The translations under genes were made by a program, and so were the position numbers. From assembly GCA_014729955.1 (NCBI GenBank), contig WJJA01000542.1, positions 1 through 17,312 of the forward strand: 17,312 nt of DNA, in the 5' to 3' direction. Shown here in pieces: positions 7,301 to 14,355 of this stretch; position 1 is the stretch's first letter; each line of letters begins with the position of its first letter. This stretch comes from a bacterium (GTDB lineage Bacteria > Electryoneota > Electryoneia > Electryoneales > Electryoneaceae). The notes beneath the pieces are model-generated. The model saw only the letters and a list, made by a program, of their open reading frames with translations, made no database searches and was not told the origin of the DNA.

Positions 7301-9156
7301 TCTGGGATGACCTCAACCGCCGCGGCGGCGATGTGGTCTACTATTACGATGAAACCTGGGACCGCGTGATCGTAGAGTGGTCGCGCATGTATTCCCAGTA
7401 TGGTTTCAACGCTGACAGCACCCTGTCCTTCCAGGCGATTCTGTACGATCCCGCGGAGTGGGAGACCGATACAGGCGACGGTATCATCGAATTCCAGTAC
7501 AAAACCCTCGCCGATACGGACCTGGACGAAAACTTCTCCACCACCGGCATTCGCAATGAGGACAACACATCGGGTCTGCAGATTCGCTATGCAACCCACT
7601 ACCCGGAGGAAGTCATCGAGCCGCCGCATGACGGTTGGGCGTATCGCTTCACCACGAGCGGACATCCCACCGGCCGGGCGTTGCGTCTCGCCGAATTCGG
7701 CGTGATTGATGACGGCAGCCTCGGCACGGTCGGTAACGGCAACGGCCTGGTTGACAACGGGGAAACTGTCGCCCTGATCCCTCGCGTCTTTAACAACGGC
7801 ACCGAAACGGCCGACAACGTAACCATCACTCTGACCTCTGCAGATACTCTCATCGACTTCCAGGTGAATCAGGTCAACCTGGGCGGCGTCGAACCCCGCA
7901 CCATGGCGTACATGACCGGGTTGCCGTTTCTGATGGAGGTCTCCTACAGCGCACCCGAACGACATACCATCCGTATCAATGTCGAATTGGAGGCGGACGG
8001 CGGGTACAGCCGAAGGGTGCCCTACTCAATGCATGTGCGTGCACCTCTGCCGCAGGTCGGATCCTACAGCGTGTCGGATCCCCCGCCCGACGGCAATGAG
8101 AACGGCTATGTCGAGCCGGGCGAAACGATCGAATTGCAGGTAGACGTGGAAAACATCGGGCAGGGTCTGCTGACCGATATGACTGCCTATCTGCTTGACT
8201 CCGACCCGAACGTGACCGTGCTGGAAGATGAACAGACCCTGGACGAGCTGCAGCCGGGGCAAAGCGGGCCGTTGTCCGGAGCCTTCCTGTTCGAAGTCTC
8301 GGACGATGTCAGCTTTGCCGACCAGATATCCCTGCCCTTGCGGTTCGAGACACAGGGAGTGGTGGTCGGTCGCGACACCATCAACATTCTCATCGGGACC
8401 ATTGCCTTCAACGAGACCTTCCAGGATTCGACGAGCCTGTCGGAGCGCTGGGTGACCATCGGGTGGCCGTGGGCATTGTCGGACGCCGGCTTCACAAGCG
8501 CGCCCTACTCATTGCGGTGGTACTATCAACCGTTCGGCGGATACCCACCGAATACCACTAGCATGATCATCAGCAGCATGTTCCCGCTGCAGGGCAATGC
8601 ACGGTTGACGATGCGTGTACAGCACGACCTGGCCGCCGGCGACACTCTGCAGGTGCGAGTCAACTTCCCGGGTCACTCGTCACAACAACTCGGGACCATC
8701 CACGGAACGTCACGGGGCAATTTCCTTGCGTACACTTATGATATTCTCGCCCCTGAGGACGCCGACAACGCCATGCTCTTCCTGATGGCACGGTCGGACG
8801 GCTCCCAGCAGGGCCAGGGAATCATGCTGGACGATATCATGGTGTTTGACAACGCATTTGACGCGCCGGAGCCGCAGAAAACGATCATACCGAAGGCGTA
8901 CAAGCTTCATGAACCATATCCGAACCCGTTCAACCCGACCGGGACCGTAGCGTTCGACCTGCCGCAGCCGTCGGATGTGAAGATCCTGGTCTATGATCTG
9001 CTCGGACGTGAGGTGACGGAGCTGGTAAACGGACGTCTCCGAGCCGGCGCGCACCATGTGTCCTGGAACGCGGAACGACATGCGAGCGGCGTGTATTTTA
9101 TCCAGATGGAGGCGGGCGGTTTTCATGCGGTTCGCAAGGCCGTGCTGTTGAAATAG
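4354..9156 (+). CDS. Gingipain-like C25-family protein with T9SS sorting domain; catalytic His replaced
   Basis: A 1600-residue exported protein. Residues 1-19 are a signal peptide and about 20-206 a propeptide-like region. Residues 207-555 are a C25 fold: GGYLVLMNPAF, YLLIVGDPE, a TDHSYALLEGDD strand, VNYRGFGSPGGW (407-418), ITSIVCGTGAF with Cys445, then CLGEAFLRAG and ILGDPGLP. In RgpB the catalytic pair is His211/Cys244, 33 residues apart. Here the residue 33 before Cys445 is Phe412, and there is no His from 400 to 451. Peptidase activity is therefore doubtful, and a binding or altered role is possible. Several Ig-like beta domains follow, plus a nidogen-like beta domain at about 882-1100 (LPFTFTYYG, CSNGWL, MIAPFWDDL), more Ig-like domains and a jelly-roll near 1390-1510. 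The T9SS sorting domain runs from Tyr1522 (YPNPFNP) to the terminal KAVLLK. GAGGAC lies 8 bases before the ATG. Confidence 0.88.
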   Translation: MRTTYLLLLALLLPVLCSARNAPTAAILSSDPVQFVRQGTSGEPLAVTARWDDAAQSRLLGLQADEVAGGEAPLVFRTLVPSPRGVRYEVTGWVAEGEPVTLPAEFARALEYVWRGESGRLHAPPVAREGERIIFRDIAATPVEVFPFEKQDGRWVMLDEVRVELEPVPDEGVEPVTTGPAESFLPLYRRFMTDGELDELGEPAGPGGYLVLMNPAFMSNIQEWILWKKQQGHSVEILEITGSPNYQSVRNDVLTAWQQADPKPEYLLIVGDPELGASPIPGDIIESNYPGWGQVITDHSYALLEGDDPWPELWVGRWSISSIQEITVISRKTVRYEKGIGNGGDHEWMNKGLVICDNRYSSTGLTSSWVRRQLLEYGFAQVDSVWFPPTLNPEPINTVIEEGVSLVNYRGFGSPGGWSLPDYRSEDVTQLSNSGRTPVITSIVCGTGAFDHPTDPCLGEAFLRAGTPNGPTGGVAFVGPSELDTHTKWNNAIDMGIYQGLLHEGMNRMGSMVHRGKLAVWNGFPNNQDPGFSTNSAWFYLFTYNILGDPGLPIRTEQPVELVVEAPDEFAVGSTDLSVEVQDANGTSLEAVNITLYSELWEQGVTRRSDAGGMVRFDMGGFELEAEDTLFVTAHTGNALPMLHEIAVVEAPLSVGLSELTFEGDAQPGETVTLTPVLINNGTGNQGSFTATLTTLEGGVTIESDPVSYDALGGPGSLSEELEHQLTVDLNTPDGFDPGLLLNVAFDSGDETTVRLPFTVEAPHLEPVEPVITGQEVGVMYSVSLSFANNGSVDAGSGTLSLSSELPFITFQNDASPLPSIPAGGTADTEEFEIRSSFFAYPGQAYPITWTMSYDSGREETGTFEFIPQEAELTDPLTGDRFGYRAYEPADSFYFHAPRFDWLEIDPVFGGGGERLDLEDDGDEQDTSTVIELPFTFTYYGEDYDQITVCSNGWLKPGDTGEKSFRNWNLPDGPGPTHMIAPFWDDLNRRGGDVVYYYDETWDRVIVEWSRMYSQYGFNADSTLSFQAILYDPAEWETDTGDGIIEFQYKTLADTDLDENFSTTGIRNEDNTSGLQIRYATHYPEEVIEPPHDGWAYRFTTSGHPTGRALRLAEFGVIDDGSLGTVGNGNGLVDNGETVALIPRVFNNGTETADNVTITLTSADTLIDFQVNQVNLGGVEPRTMAYMTGLPFLMEVSYSAPERHTIRINVELEADGGYSRRVPYSMHVRAPLPQVGSYSVSDPPPDGNENGYVEPGETIELQVDVENIGQGLLTDMTAYLLDSDPNVTVLEDEQTLDELQPGQSGPLSGAFLFEVSDDVSFADQISLPLRFETQGVVVGRDTINILIGTIAFNETFQDSTSLSERWVTIGWPWALSDAGFTSAPYSLRWYYQPFGGYPPNTTSMIISSMFPLQGNARLTMRVQHDLAAGDTLQVRVNFPGHSSQQLGTIHGTSRGNFLAYTYDILAPEDADNAMLFLMARSDGSQQGQGIMLDDIMVFDNAFDAPEPQKTIIPKAYKLHEPYPNPFNPTGTVAFDLPQPSDVKILVYDLLGREVTELVNGRLRAGAHHVSWNAERHASGVYFIQMEAGGFHAVRKAVLLK

Positions 9157-9166
9157 ATTCGATGTT

Positions 9167-9211
9167 CTGTCAGGTCTTGCACGCAGTAGTAGCGCGTGTG
9201 CGACCTGACAG
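9167..9211. terminator. 18-bp inverted repeat after the C25-type gene, possible terminator
   Basis: The left arm (9167-9184) and right arm (9194-9211) form an 18-position stem with a 9-base loop. The outer ten pairs are perfect (CTGTCAGGTC against GACCTGACAG), three positions mismatch, and the inner five (CACGC against GCGTG) are perfect. It starts 11 bases after the stop at 9156 and lies 69 bases before the next start. No T-run follows, so a classical intrinsic terminator is not certain. An mRNA-stabilising hairpin or a protein-binding palindrome would also fit. Confidence 0.45.
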
Positions 9212-9279
9212 TTGAAGAAGATATTCCCTCAGTCTTTCGTACTGAAAACGACAGGTGCAGTCAGAAGAGGTGTTTCACC

Positions 9280-12200
9280 ATGGGTAAAACGAGACGGTTC
9301 ATCGCGACGATGTTCATGATCAGTCTGCTTGGCATCACCACGACCGCAACAACACAGGCCGATGTGCAGTTGCGTGGCGGGATCGAACGTGCACTGCAGC
9401 AGGCACAGCCCGATAGCAGGATTCCCCTGTTTGTCGGAATTGAAAACCGCATCCCGGGCAGTCAACTGCAGTCCGAAGTGAAAGGGATGAACTGGATCGA
9501 CCGTCGAGACCACACGGTCAACCGTCTCAAGCAGAACCTTGCCTTTGAAGGGACGGCTGCCGAACAGTGGCTGGAAAGCGAAGTCTCCGCCGGCCGTGCG
9601 GACAACCTTCGCACGTTATGGATCGCACATGGTTTCGCGGTGAAACTCCGGGCGGATCGTGTTGAGGCGCTCATGCAGGTACCGGGCGTTCGCATGCTGC
9701 ATTATGACCGTGAACGTGAACATGATGAAGTGGAGCGTTCCGAAGAGTCGGTGCCCTCCCCGGGCGAGCTGGACAACATTTCCGCCGGAGTGGAGTTCAT
9801 CAACGCTCCCGCGGTATGGGCACAGGGCTTCACCGGACAAGGCATTGTCGTGTCATCGATGGATACCGGTGTCGACGAGGACCATCCCGACCTCGTCAAC
9901 CGGTTCTGGGTCAACGAAGATGAAATCCCCGACAACGGCATCGATGACGATGAGAACGGGTACGAGGACGATGTCCACGGTTGGAATTTCGTCAACGACA
10001 ACAACGACATTTCCGATATCCAGGGACACGGTTCCAAGGTCGCGGGTGTGCTGGTCGGGGACGGTTCCCTCACGGATACCACCGGCATGGCGCCGGGTGC
10101 GAACGTGATGATCCTGCGGATTTACGACCAGTTTTCCTCCAGCGAAACACGTAACTGGGAAGCGATCCAGTATTCGGTCGAAAATGGTGCCCGTGTGATC
10201 AGCGCGTCGCTGTCGTATGATTACCATGACATCTATACACCGGAATACGAGACTCACCGCGATGTGCAATCCAACAGCCTTGCCGCAGGCATGATCCAGG
10301 CCAATTCAACCGGCAACAACGGCAATGATCTCACCGAGATGCCGATCCCCTGGAATGTCGCCGCTCCGGCCAATTGTCCGGCTGCCTGGCTGCACCCGGA
10401 CCAGACCATCGTCGGCGGGATCACGGCCATCGTGGGAGTTGGGGCGGGCAACCGAACCGATACGAACGTGCCGAGCTGGAGCGACCACGGACCGTCCGAA
10501 TGGTACGATCCGGACTATCCGGAAGAATACCGCGACTATCCGTGGCTGGACGGCGATTCTCTCGGCTTGTTGAAGCCGGATGTGATCGGACCGTATTCCG
10601 TGGTCACCACCAGCCGTTACGGCAGCTATGTCGGGTTTTCCGGCACATCGGCCGCCACCCCTCATGTAGGCGGGTTAATGGTCCTCATGCGCGGTGCGGT
10701 ACAGCAGGCGACGACCGAAGAAATCGCCGAAGCCGTCCAGATGACCTGTGTCGATTATGAGGACCCCGGCAAGGACAATCGCGCCGGCGCCGGCATGGTG
10801 ATGGCCGATTCCGCTTTCAACTATCTCCTGGACATGTTCTCAACCGGCCGTGCACGTGTCGCCGTGTTCGATCCCGACGGGCAACCTGTGACCGGTGCAC
10901 GTGTCGAAGTCGGGGACGGCGAGGTGGTCGGGTTCTCCGATACCAACGGCGTGGCGATGATGCCCCATATCATCACCGGAACCTACGATTTCACGGTATA
11001 TGGCGGTGTGCCTTTCGCCCCGTTTACCCTCGAACAGCTGGCCGTCACCGAGGATGACACCCTCGAACTGACCGCGCAGCTCGCCGTGGCAAATCCCGGC
11101 ATGACACCCTCGCCGTTCGATATTATCATGAATTCCACCGATACAACCACCACCACCTTTTCCATTGCACCACGTGAAGGTCTCCCGACCTGGGAGCTGG
11201 GATTGACCACGGCCGGGGGAATAGACTGGCAGTGGGATGAAGGCGGCAACATCAGGCCGGACGTTGGGGGAGCAACCCTGGAGGCGGTGGCGTTCGCACG
11301 AGGGTTCGGACCCGAAGGCTCGGACGGTTTGATCGCCGGACTTGACGATGCGGATCAACCGACCTTCTGGTGGCTTGGCGAAGAGATCCAGTCCGAACCG
11401 CAACCGGCGCGATTCGGACCGATCGGTGCTCGTGACCTCGCATCCATCCAAGCCTATCACGATCCGTCGCTGAACGTTGCCTGGGCGGCGGTTGCACGTG
11501 AGCAGATCTTCCTGCTCGATTCGACCCTGACAATCATAGACAGCCTGGATGCCCATTCGGACGATCCGCTCGGGGTGGCGTACGATCCGGACGAAGAGAC
11601 GTTCTATGTATCCACGGGAACTGCCCAGATTAACATCATCGAGTCGGACGGTGGTTTCTCCCAGCGCGGCATTGGACTCCTCATCCACGGACTTGCCTGT
11701 CACCCCTATGGAGGGATTGACGGGCAGCGTGTCCTCTACGGATTCGCACGGGAGGGGGCAGGACTCGCGACGCTGATCGCGATCCGCCTGTCGAACTGGA
11801 CCTTCGGCGAGCAGATCGATTTCGCGCCGGACGAGACCGATGAAGCCCTGGGCCTGGATTTCAGCCTTCAGCACGGCGCTCCCGTCACCTCACTGGTGTC
11901 GATGCAGTCGAGCGGGACCGTGAAGGTCTTTTACCGGCAGGTCGACCCGGAAGCCTTTGCGATGCCGGATGAAGTGATCGTCTTTCCGGAATTCGGTGCC
12001 GATTTCGAACTGACCTTGCGTGCGCCGCGCTTTCGACCGGGCTCTGAAGTCGCATTGAGCCTGACAGTCCACGATATCACCGAGGGCTGGACCTATTATT
12101 CGCCGGTGAACGTGACCATTAACGACCTCGCAGCCGATCAACCCGCGGAGCCCGCCCTGCCGTCCCAAACACGACTGGCGGCGCCCTACCCGAACCCGTT

Positions 12201-12426
12201 CAACCCGGAGGTGCGACTGGAATTCGACCTCGCGAAACCGGGTCAAACTCAACTTGCGGTGTACAATGTTCTCGGTCGTGAGGTTGCGCGCCTGGTGGAC
12301 AGCAATCTTCGCGCCGGGCACTACAGTGTAAGTTGGAACGGCGCAAGGCAGGCGGGAGGGGTCTACTTCGCTGTGCTGAAGACAGGAAGTGTCACACAGG
12401 CACGCAAGCTTCTGCTGCTGAAATAG
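9280..12426 (+). CDS. Secreted subtilisin-like (S8) serine protease with T9SS sorting domain
   Basis: A 1048-residue exported serine endopeptidase. ATG 9280 was chosen because AGAGGTG sits 7 bases upstream and a signal peptide follows (cut near TTQA, about residue 27). An in-frame GTG at 9196 would lie inside the inverted repeat. Residues 30-150 resemble an inhibitor-type propeptide. The catalytic set is complete: Asp195 in MDTGVD, His250 in GHGSKVAG, oxyanion Asn342 in NSTGNNGN, and Ser457 in GTSAATPH. An Asp-rich insert at about 210-238 (EDEIPDNGIDDDENGYEDD) looks calcium-binding. After the protease come a carboxypeptidase-regulatory-like beta domain (about 524-600), a low-similarity beta region, and a sorting domain from Tyr970 (YPNPFNP) through VLGREVARLV and GGVYFAVL to LLLLK. 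Likely released or anchored at the cell surface by T9SS. Confidence 0.93.
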   Translation: MGKTRRFIATMFMISLLGITTTATTQADVQLRGGIERALQQAQPDSRIPLFVGIENRIPGSQLQSEVKGMNWIDRRDHTVNRLKQNLAFEGTAAEQWLESEVSAGRADNLRTLWIAHGFAVKLRADRVEALMQVPGVRMLHYDREREHDEVERSEESVPSPGELDNISAGVEFINAPAVWAQGFTGQGIVVSSMDTGVDEDHPDLVNRFWVNEDEIPDNGIDDDENGYEDDVHGWNFVNDNNDISDIQGHGSKVAGVLVGDGSLTDTTGMAPGANVMILRIYDQFSSSETRNWEAIQYSVENGARVISASLSYDYHDIYTPEYETHRDVQSNSLAAGMIQANSTGNNGNDLTEMPIPWNVAAPANCPAAWLHPDQTIVGGITAIVGVGAGNRTDTNVPSWSDHGPSEWYDPDYPEEYRDYPWLDGDSLGLLKPDVIGPYSVVTTSRYGSYVGFSGTSAATPHVGGLMVLMRGAVQQATTEEIAEAVQMTCVDYEDPGKDNRAGAGMVMADSAFNYLLDMFSTGRARVAVFDPDGQPVTGARVEVGDGEVVGFSDTNGVAMMPHIITGTYDFTVYGGVPFAPFTLEQLAVTEDDTLELTAQLAVANPGMTPSPFDIIMNSTDTTTTTFSIAPREGLPTWELGLTTAGGIDWQWDEGGNIRPDVGGATLEAVAFARGFGPEGSDGLIAGLDDADQPTFWWLGEEIQSEPQPARFGPIGARDLASIQAYHDPSLNVAWAAVAREQIFLLDSTLTIIDSLDAHSDDPLGVAYDPDEETFYVSTGTAQINIIESDGGFSQRGIGLLIHGLACHPYGGIDGQRVLYGFAREGAGLATLIAIRLSNWTFGEQIDFAPDETDEALGLDFSLQHGAPVTSLVSMQSSGTVKVFYRQVDPEAFAMPDEVIVFPEFGADFELTLRAPRFRPGSEVALSLTVHDITEGWTYYSPVNVTINDLAADQPAEPALPSQTRLAAPYPNPFNPEVRLEFDLAKPGQTQLAVYNVLGREVARLVDSNLRAGHYSVSWNGARQAGGVYFAVLKTGSVTQARKLLLLK

Positions 12427-12502
12427 GAAGAGTCGGAATCATGGGGAGCACGGCGTCTGGACCAGTGCCTCCGGTACCGCGCTTGCAACCGCCGGTATCA
12501 GG

Positions 12503-12850
12503 TTACTTGCTCTTCTTCTTGTCCTTCTTTTTCTTCGGTTTGGAACGCACCATGCCGAGTTCCGCGAGACGGACGTCGGAAAAGATGCTGTCGAGACGTT
12601 CATAAAGAGCGTAGGCCCCCGCGTATGCACGAGCGTGGCGTGCGATGGTCATGAAGTCGGAAGCGCCTTCTTTTTCCAGCTGCAGCACACGTAGCAGCAT
12701 CGCCGCGGTACCGGTGGGCGTAGCATTGCCCTTCTGCCAGCGACGGATGGTCAATGGATCGACACCGAACATCTCCGCCATCTGCTTTTGATTGAGACCT
12801 TCAGAGTCCATAAAATCTTCGATCATGTCCGGGGTGATGGTTTCTTCCAT
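12503..12850 (-). CDS. Small helix-turn-helix regulator with Lys-rich tail
   Basis: A 115-residue protein. The start codon is at 12850-12848 on the minus strand, with AGGGA about 7 bases upstream. A longer in-frame start at 12940 would cover the promoter and is rejected. Residues 8-55 form an XRE-type helix-turn-helix: LNQKQMAEMFGVDPLTIRRWQKG, then the PTGTAAMLLRVLQL helix typical of HigA/MqsA-type antitoxin-like regulators. The middle part (about 60-98) is predicted helical with YALYERLDSIF. The last 14 residues are almost all Lys, with Pro, Asp and Ser (KPKKKKDKKKSK), which suggests extra nonspecific DNA or RNA contact. No toxin gene lies next to it on this strand. It converges with the S8 protease gene (76-base gap) and diverges from the CheY-like gene. 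Autoregulation is inferred from the repeats over its promoter. Confidence 0.8.
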   Translation of the reverse strand: MEETITPDMIEDFMDSEGLNQKQMAEMFGVDPLTIRRWQKGNATPTGTAAMLLRVLQLEKEGASDFMTIARHARAYAGAYALYERLDSIFSDVRLAELGMVRSKPKKKKDKKKSK

Positions 12851-12884
12851 GCGTCTTTCCCTGTCTGTTGATTCTCGCTGCTGA

Positions 12885-12924
12885 CACAACATGATACCAT
12901 ACAATTGTTGTGAATGCAACATGA
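12885..12924. repeat. Operator-like inverted and direct repeats over the HTH gene promoter
   Basis: CACAACA (12885-12891) and TGTTGTG (12906-12912) form a perfect 7-bp inverted repeat with a 14-base spacer. CAACATGA occurs twice in direct orientation (12887-12894 and 12917-12924), 30 bases apart, about three helical turns. ACAATTGT (12901-12908) is itself a palindrome. All lie over the -10, spacer and -35 of the minus-strand promoter, the usual place for repression by an XRE-type protein on its own gene. Binding is inferred, not shown. Confidence 0.5.
12891..12919 (-). promoter_or_regulatory. Sigma-70-type promoter of the HTH gene
   Basis: Read on the minus strand, TTGCAT (12919-12914) is followed by exactly 17 bases and then TATCAT (12896-12891). 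Each hexamer differs from the consensus by one or two bases. Transcription would begin near 12884, giving a short leader of about 34 bases before the start codon at 12850. Confidence 0.65.
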
Positions 12925-13046
12925 AAACAATGGAAGCCAAATCTTGAAGTTCCCGTTGTTTGCAGCAAAGACGAAATACAAATACTGCAGGCCGAGAAGG
13001 TTACGATGTAACACGGAGCATGCGACGAGAGGCGTGAAGAATTTCA

Positions 13047-13075
13047 TTGCATGGCGAAGAATTTATATTTATTAT
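13047..13075 (+). promoter_or_regulatory. Sigma-70-type promoter of the receiver/CheC unit
   Basis: TTGCAT (13047-13052), 17 bases, then TATTAT (13070-13075). The -35 is the same hexamer as that of the divergent HTH gene. Transcription would begin near 13082 and give a leader of about 134 bases. The promoter overlaps an in-frame upstream ATG at 13051, which supports 13216 as the true start of the receiver gene. Confidence 0.65.
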
Positions 13076-13127
13076 ATTCGTCGATGAAAGCACGCGCTCT
13101 CAGCATGGTGAATGCCGTGAGTTTTAC

Positions 13128-13144
13128 GGGTTTATCGGAAACCC
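13128..13144 (+). promoter_or_regulatory. Leader hairpin upstream of the CheY-like gene
   Basis: GGGTTT and AAACCC form a perfect 6-bp stem around the 5-base loop ATCGG, within the 134-base leader. The rest of the leader has only short possible stems. I do not recognise a known riboswitch here. It lies 72 bases before the start codon, too far to cover the ribosome site by itself. Confidence 0.3.
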
Positions 13145-13215
13145 CATGGTTGAGGAAGTGCGCGGGAACCGGCATCGACTTGACATCAACAACTCATCGC
13201 CGCAGAGAGGACAAC

Positions 13216-13572
13216 ATGGCGAAAATTGCACTGATTGATGATTCTGCATTTGCCCGTATGCGGGTAAAGGAACTGCTGGACAGCGACAATGATGAGATTG
13301 TGGAATTGGATAATGCCATTGACGGGCTTGAATTGGCACGTCGAAATGTGCTGGATGTAATCCTGCTGGATATGGTGATGCCGGGCATGAGCGGATTGGA
13401 AGCGCTTGAGACCATGCAGCGGGAAAACCTGGCCGTCCCGGTCATCGTTCTGACGGCGGATATCCAGGAAGAAACCAAACGCCGCTGTATCCAGCTCGGT
13501 GCCAAAGCGGTATTGAACAAACCGCCCAAAAAAGACGAGTTGGTCAAGACGCTACATGAAATCCTCGGCTAG
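13216..13572 (+). CDS. Stand-alone CheY-like response regulator receiver
   Basis: A 118-residue single receiver domain with no output domain. The acidic pocket is Asp8/Asp9 (LIDDS). The phospho-acceptor is Asp52 in VILLDMVMPGMSG, the switch Thr is Thr80 in VIVLTAD, and the conserved Lys is Lys102 in LNKPP. All key residues are present, so phosphorylation by a partner histidine kinase is expected; no kinase is in the window. AGAGAGG 5 bases before ATG 13216 supports this start. A longer frame back to 13051 overlaps the promoter. The CheC-type gene follows after 12 bases, so the two are almost certainly co-transcribed and the phosphatase probably acts on this receiver. It may act on a flagellar or pilus motor, gliding or an adaptor, and cannot be assigned from sequence. 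Confidence 0.93.
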   Translation: MAKIALIDDSAFARMRVKELLDSDNDEIVELDNAIDGLELARRNVLDVILLDMVMPGMSGLEALETMQRENLAVPVIVLTADIQEETKRRCIQLGAKAVLNKPPKKDELVKTLHEILG

Positions 13573-13584
13573 AGGGGCCCCAAG

Positions 13585-14211
13585 ATGATCACACTGACTC
13601 CCTCACAGCACGATATACTCAAGGAAATCGTCAACATCGGAGTGGGACGGGCCGCCGGCGGCCTCAACCAGATCGTTTCACGTCACATCGTCCTCAATGT
13701 GCCCGAAGTGATCCTGACCCACCTCAAATCGCTGGATGAATACGAAGATCTCTATCCGGAAGGCCCGATTTCCACGGTTATCCAGGCATTCAGCGGGCAG
13801 TATTACGGCAAAGCTGCGCTCGCTTTTGCGCCGGAGGATTCGGACACCCTGGTCAAAGCCATCACCGGCGGCAGCGTAGAAAACATGGACATGCAGACCC
13901 TGAGACGGGAAGCCATCAGCGAAATCGGGAACATCACAATTAACTCGGTTGTTGGCTCGATCTCCAATCTGCTGCAGTCACCTCTCGATTTCTTTCCGCC
14001 GAAGTACATCGAAGACACCGTGCCCAGCATCCTCGAAAAGGAAAGCAACCCGAATAAGGGCGGCATTCTGCTGCTGATCGATGTGCAGTTCATCATCTCG
14101 GAATTGCAGATCTCGGGGTACCTGCTGATCTTCTTCGAGATGGGCGACATCAATGTGCTGCTCTGGTTGATCGACCGACAGTTGCAAAACGGCGAGACCG
14201 AAGGATTGTAA
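13585..14211 (+). CDS. CheC-type phospho-receiver phosphatase
   Basis: A 208-residue protein, close to the usual length of CheC (about 205-210). Both CheC active-site motifs are present: Glu14/Asn17 in DILKEIVNIGVGRAAGGL, and Glu113/Asn116 in AISEIGNITINSVVGSI. In the CheC/CheX/FliY family, Glu and Asn of each motif position the water that removes phosphate from CheY-P. The two halves (1-100 and 101-200) follow the family's pseudo-repeat, with strands such as YYGKAALAF and GGILLLIDVQF. There is no membrane segment or signal peptide, so it is cytoplasmic. AGAGGGG lies about 9 bases before the ATG. It is the second gene of the receiver unit and is followed 27 bases later by an intrinsic terminator. 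CheD, which often partners CheC, is not in the window. Confidence 0.88.
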   Translation: MITLTPSQHDILKEIVNIGVGRAAGGLNQIVSRHIVLNVPEVILTHLKSLDEYEDLYPEGPISTVIQAFSGQYYGKAALAFAPEDSDTLVKAITGGSVENMDMQTLRREAISEIGNITINSVVGSISNLLQSPLDFFPPKYIEDTVPSILEKESNPNKGGILLLIDVQFIISELQISGYLLIFFEMGDINVLLWLIDRQLQNGETEGL

Positions 14212-14238
14212 CGGGCAGACTTCAGCAAGCTTTTCATT

Positions 14239-14266
14239 ACCCCTCTTCCGCAGAGGGGTTTTCTTT
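14239..14266 (+). terminator. Intrinsic terminator of the receiver/CheC unit
   Basis: CCCCTCT (14240-14246) and AGAGGGG (14252-14258) form a perfect 7-bp GC-rich stem with a 5-base loop TCCGC. An A-T pair extends it to eight. It is followed at once by TTTTCTTTT (14259-14267). It begins 27 bases after the CheC-type stop. Confidence 0.88.
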
Positions 14267-14355
14267 TGCGACCCCCTGGTCGGCTGATCCGATTTCGACG
14301 CTGAGCACTCAACTCACCCCTTTACGGGACTCCTGAATGCAATCCACGGCACTGA

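Noticed and set aside
6760..7965. Minus-strand open frame of 401 codons inside the C25-type gene
   Set aside because: Antisense shadow of a continuous 1600-residue frame with clear domains. Its translation shows no family features.
9196..9279. GTG start at 9196 for the S8 protease
   Set aside because: It would begin inside the inverted repeat's right arm and put 28 polar residues ahead of the signal peptide. ATG 9280 has a ribosome site and starts the signal peptide.
12473..12499. Possible bidirectional terminator between the S8 protease and the HTH gene (GGTACCG pairing with CGGTATC)
   Set aside because: Only seven pairs including one G-T, a 13-base loop, and no continuous T-run in either direction. 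The T-rich tract downstream is the complement of the HTH gene's Lys codons.
12503..12850. Type II toxin-antitoxin pair
   Set aside because: The HTH protein looks antitoxin-like, but no small toxin-like gene lies next to it on the same strand; its neighbours are a convergent protease and a divergent receiver.
13051..13215. N-terminal extension of the receiver gene from ATG 13051
   Set aside because: The extension overlaps the well-formed promoter at 13047-13075 and adds no domain. AGAGAGG directly before ATG 13216 and the receiver's usual length favour the shorter form.
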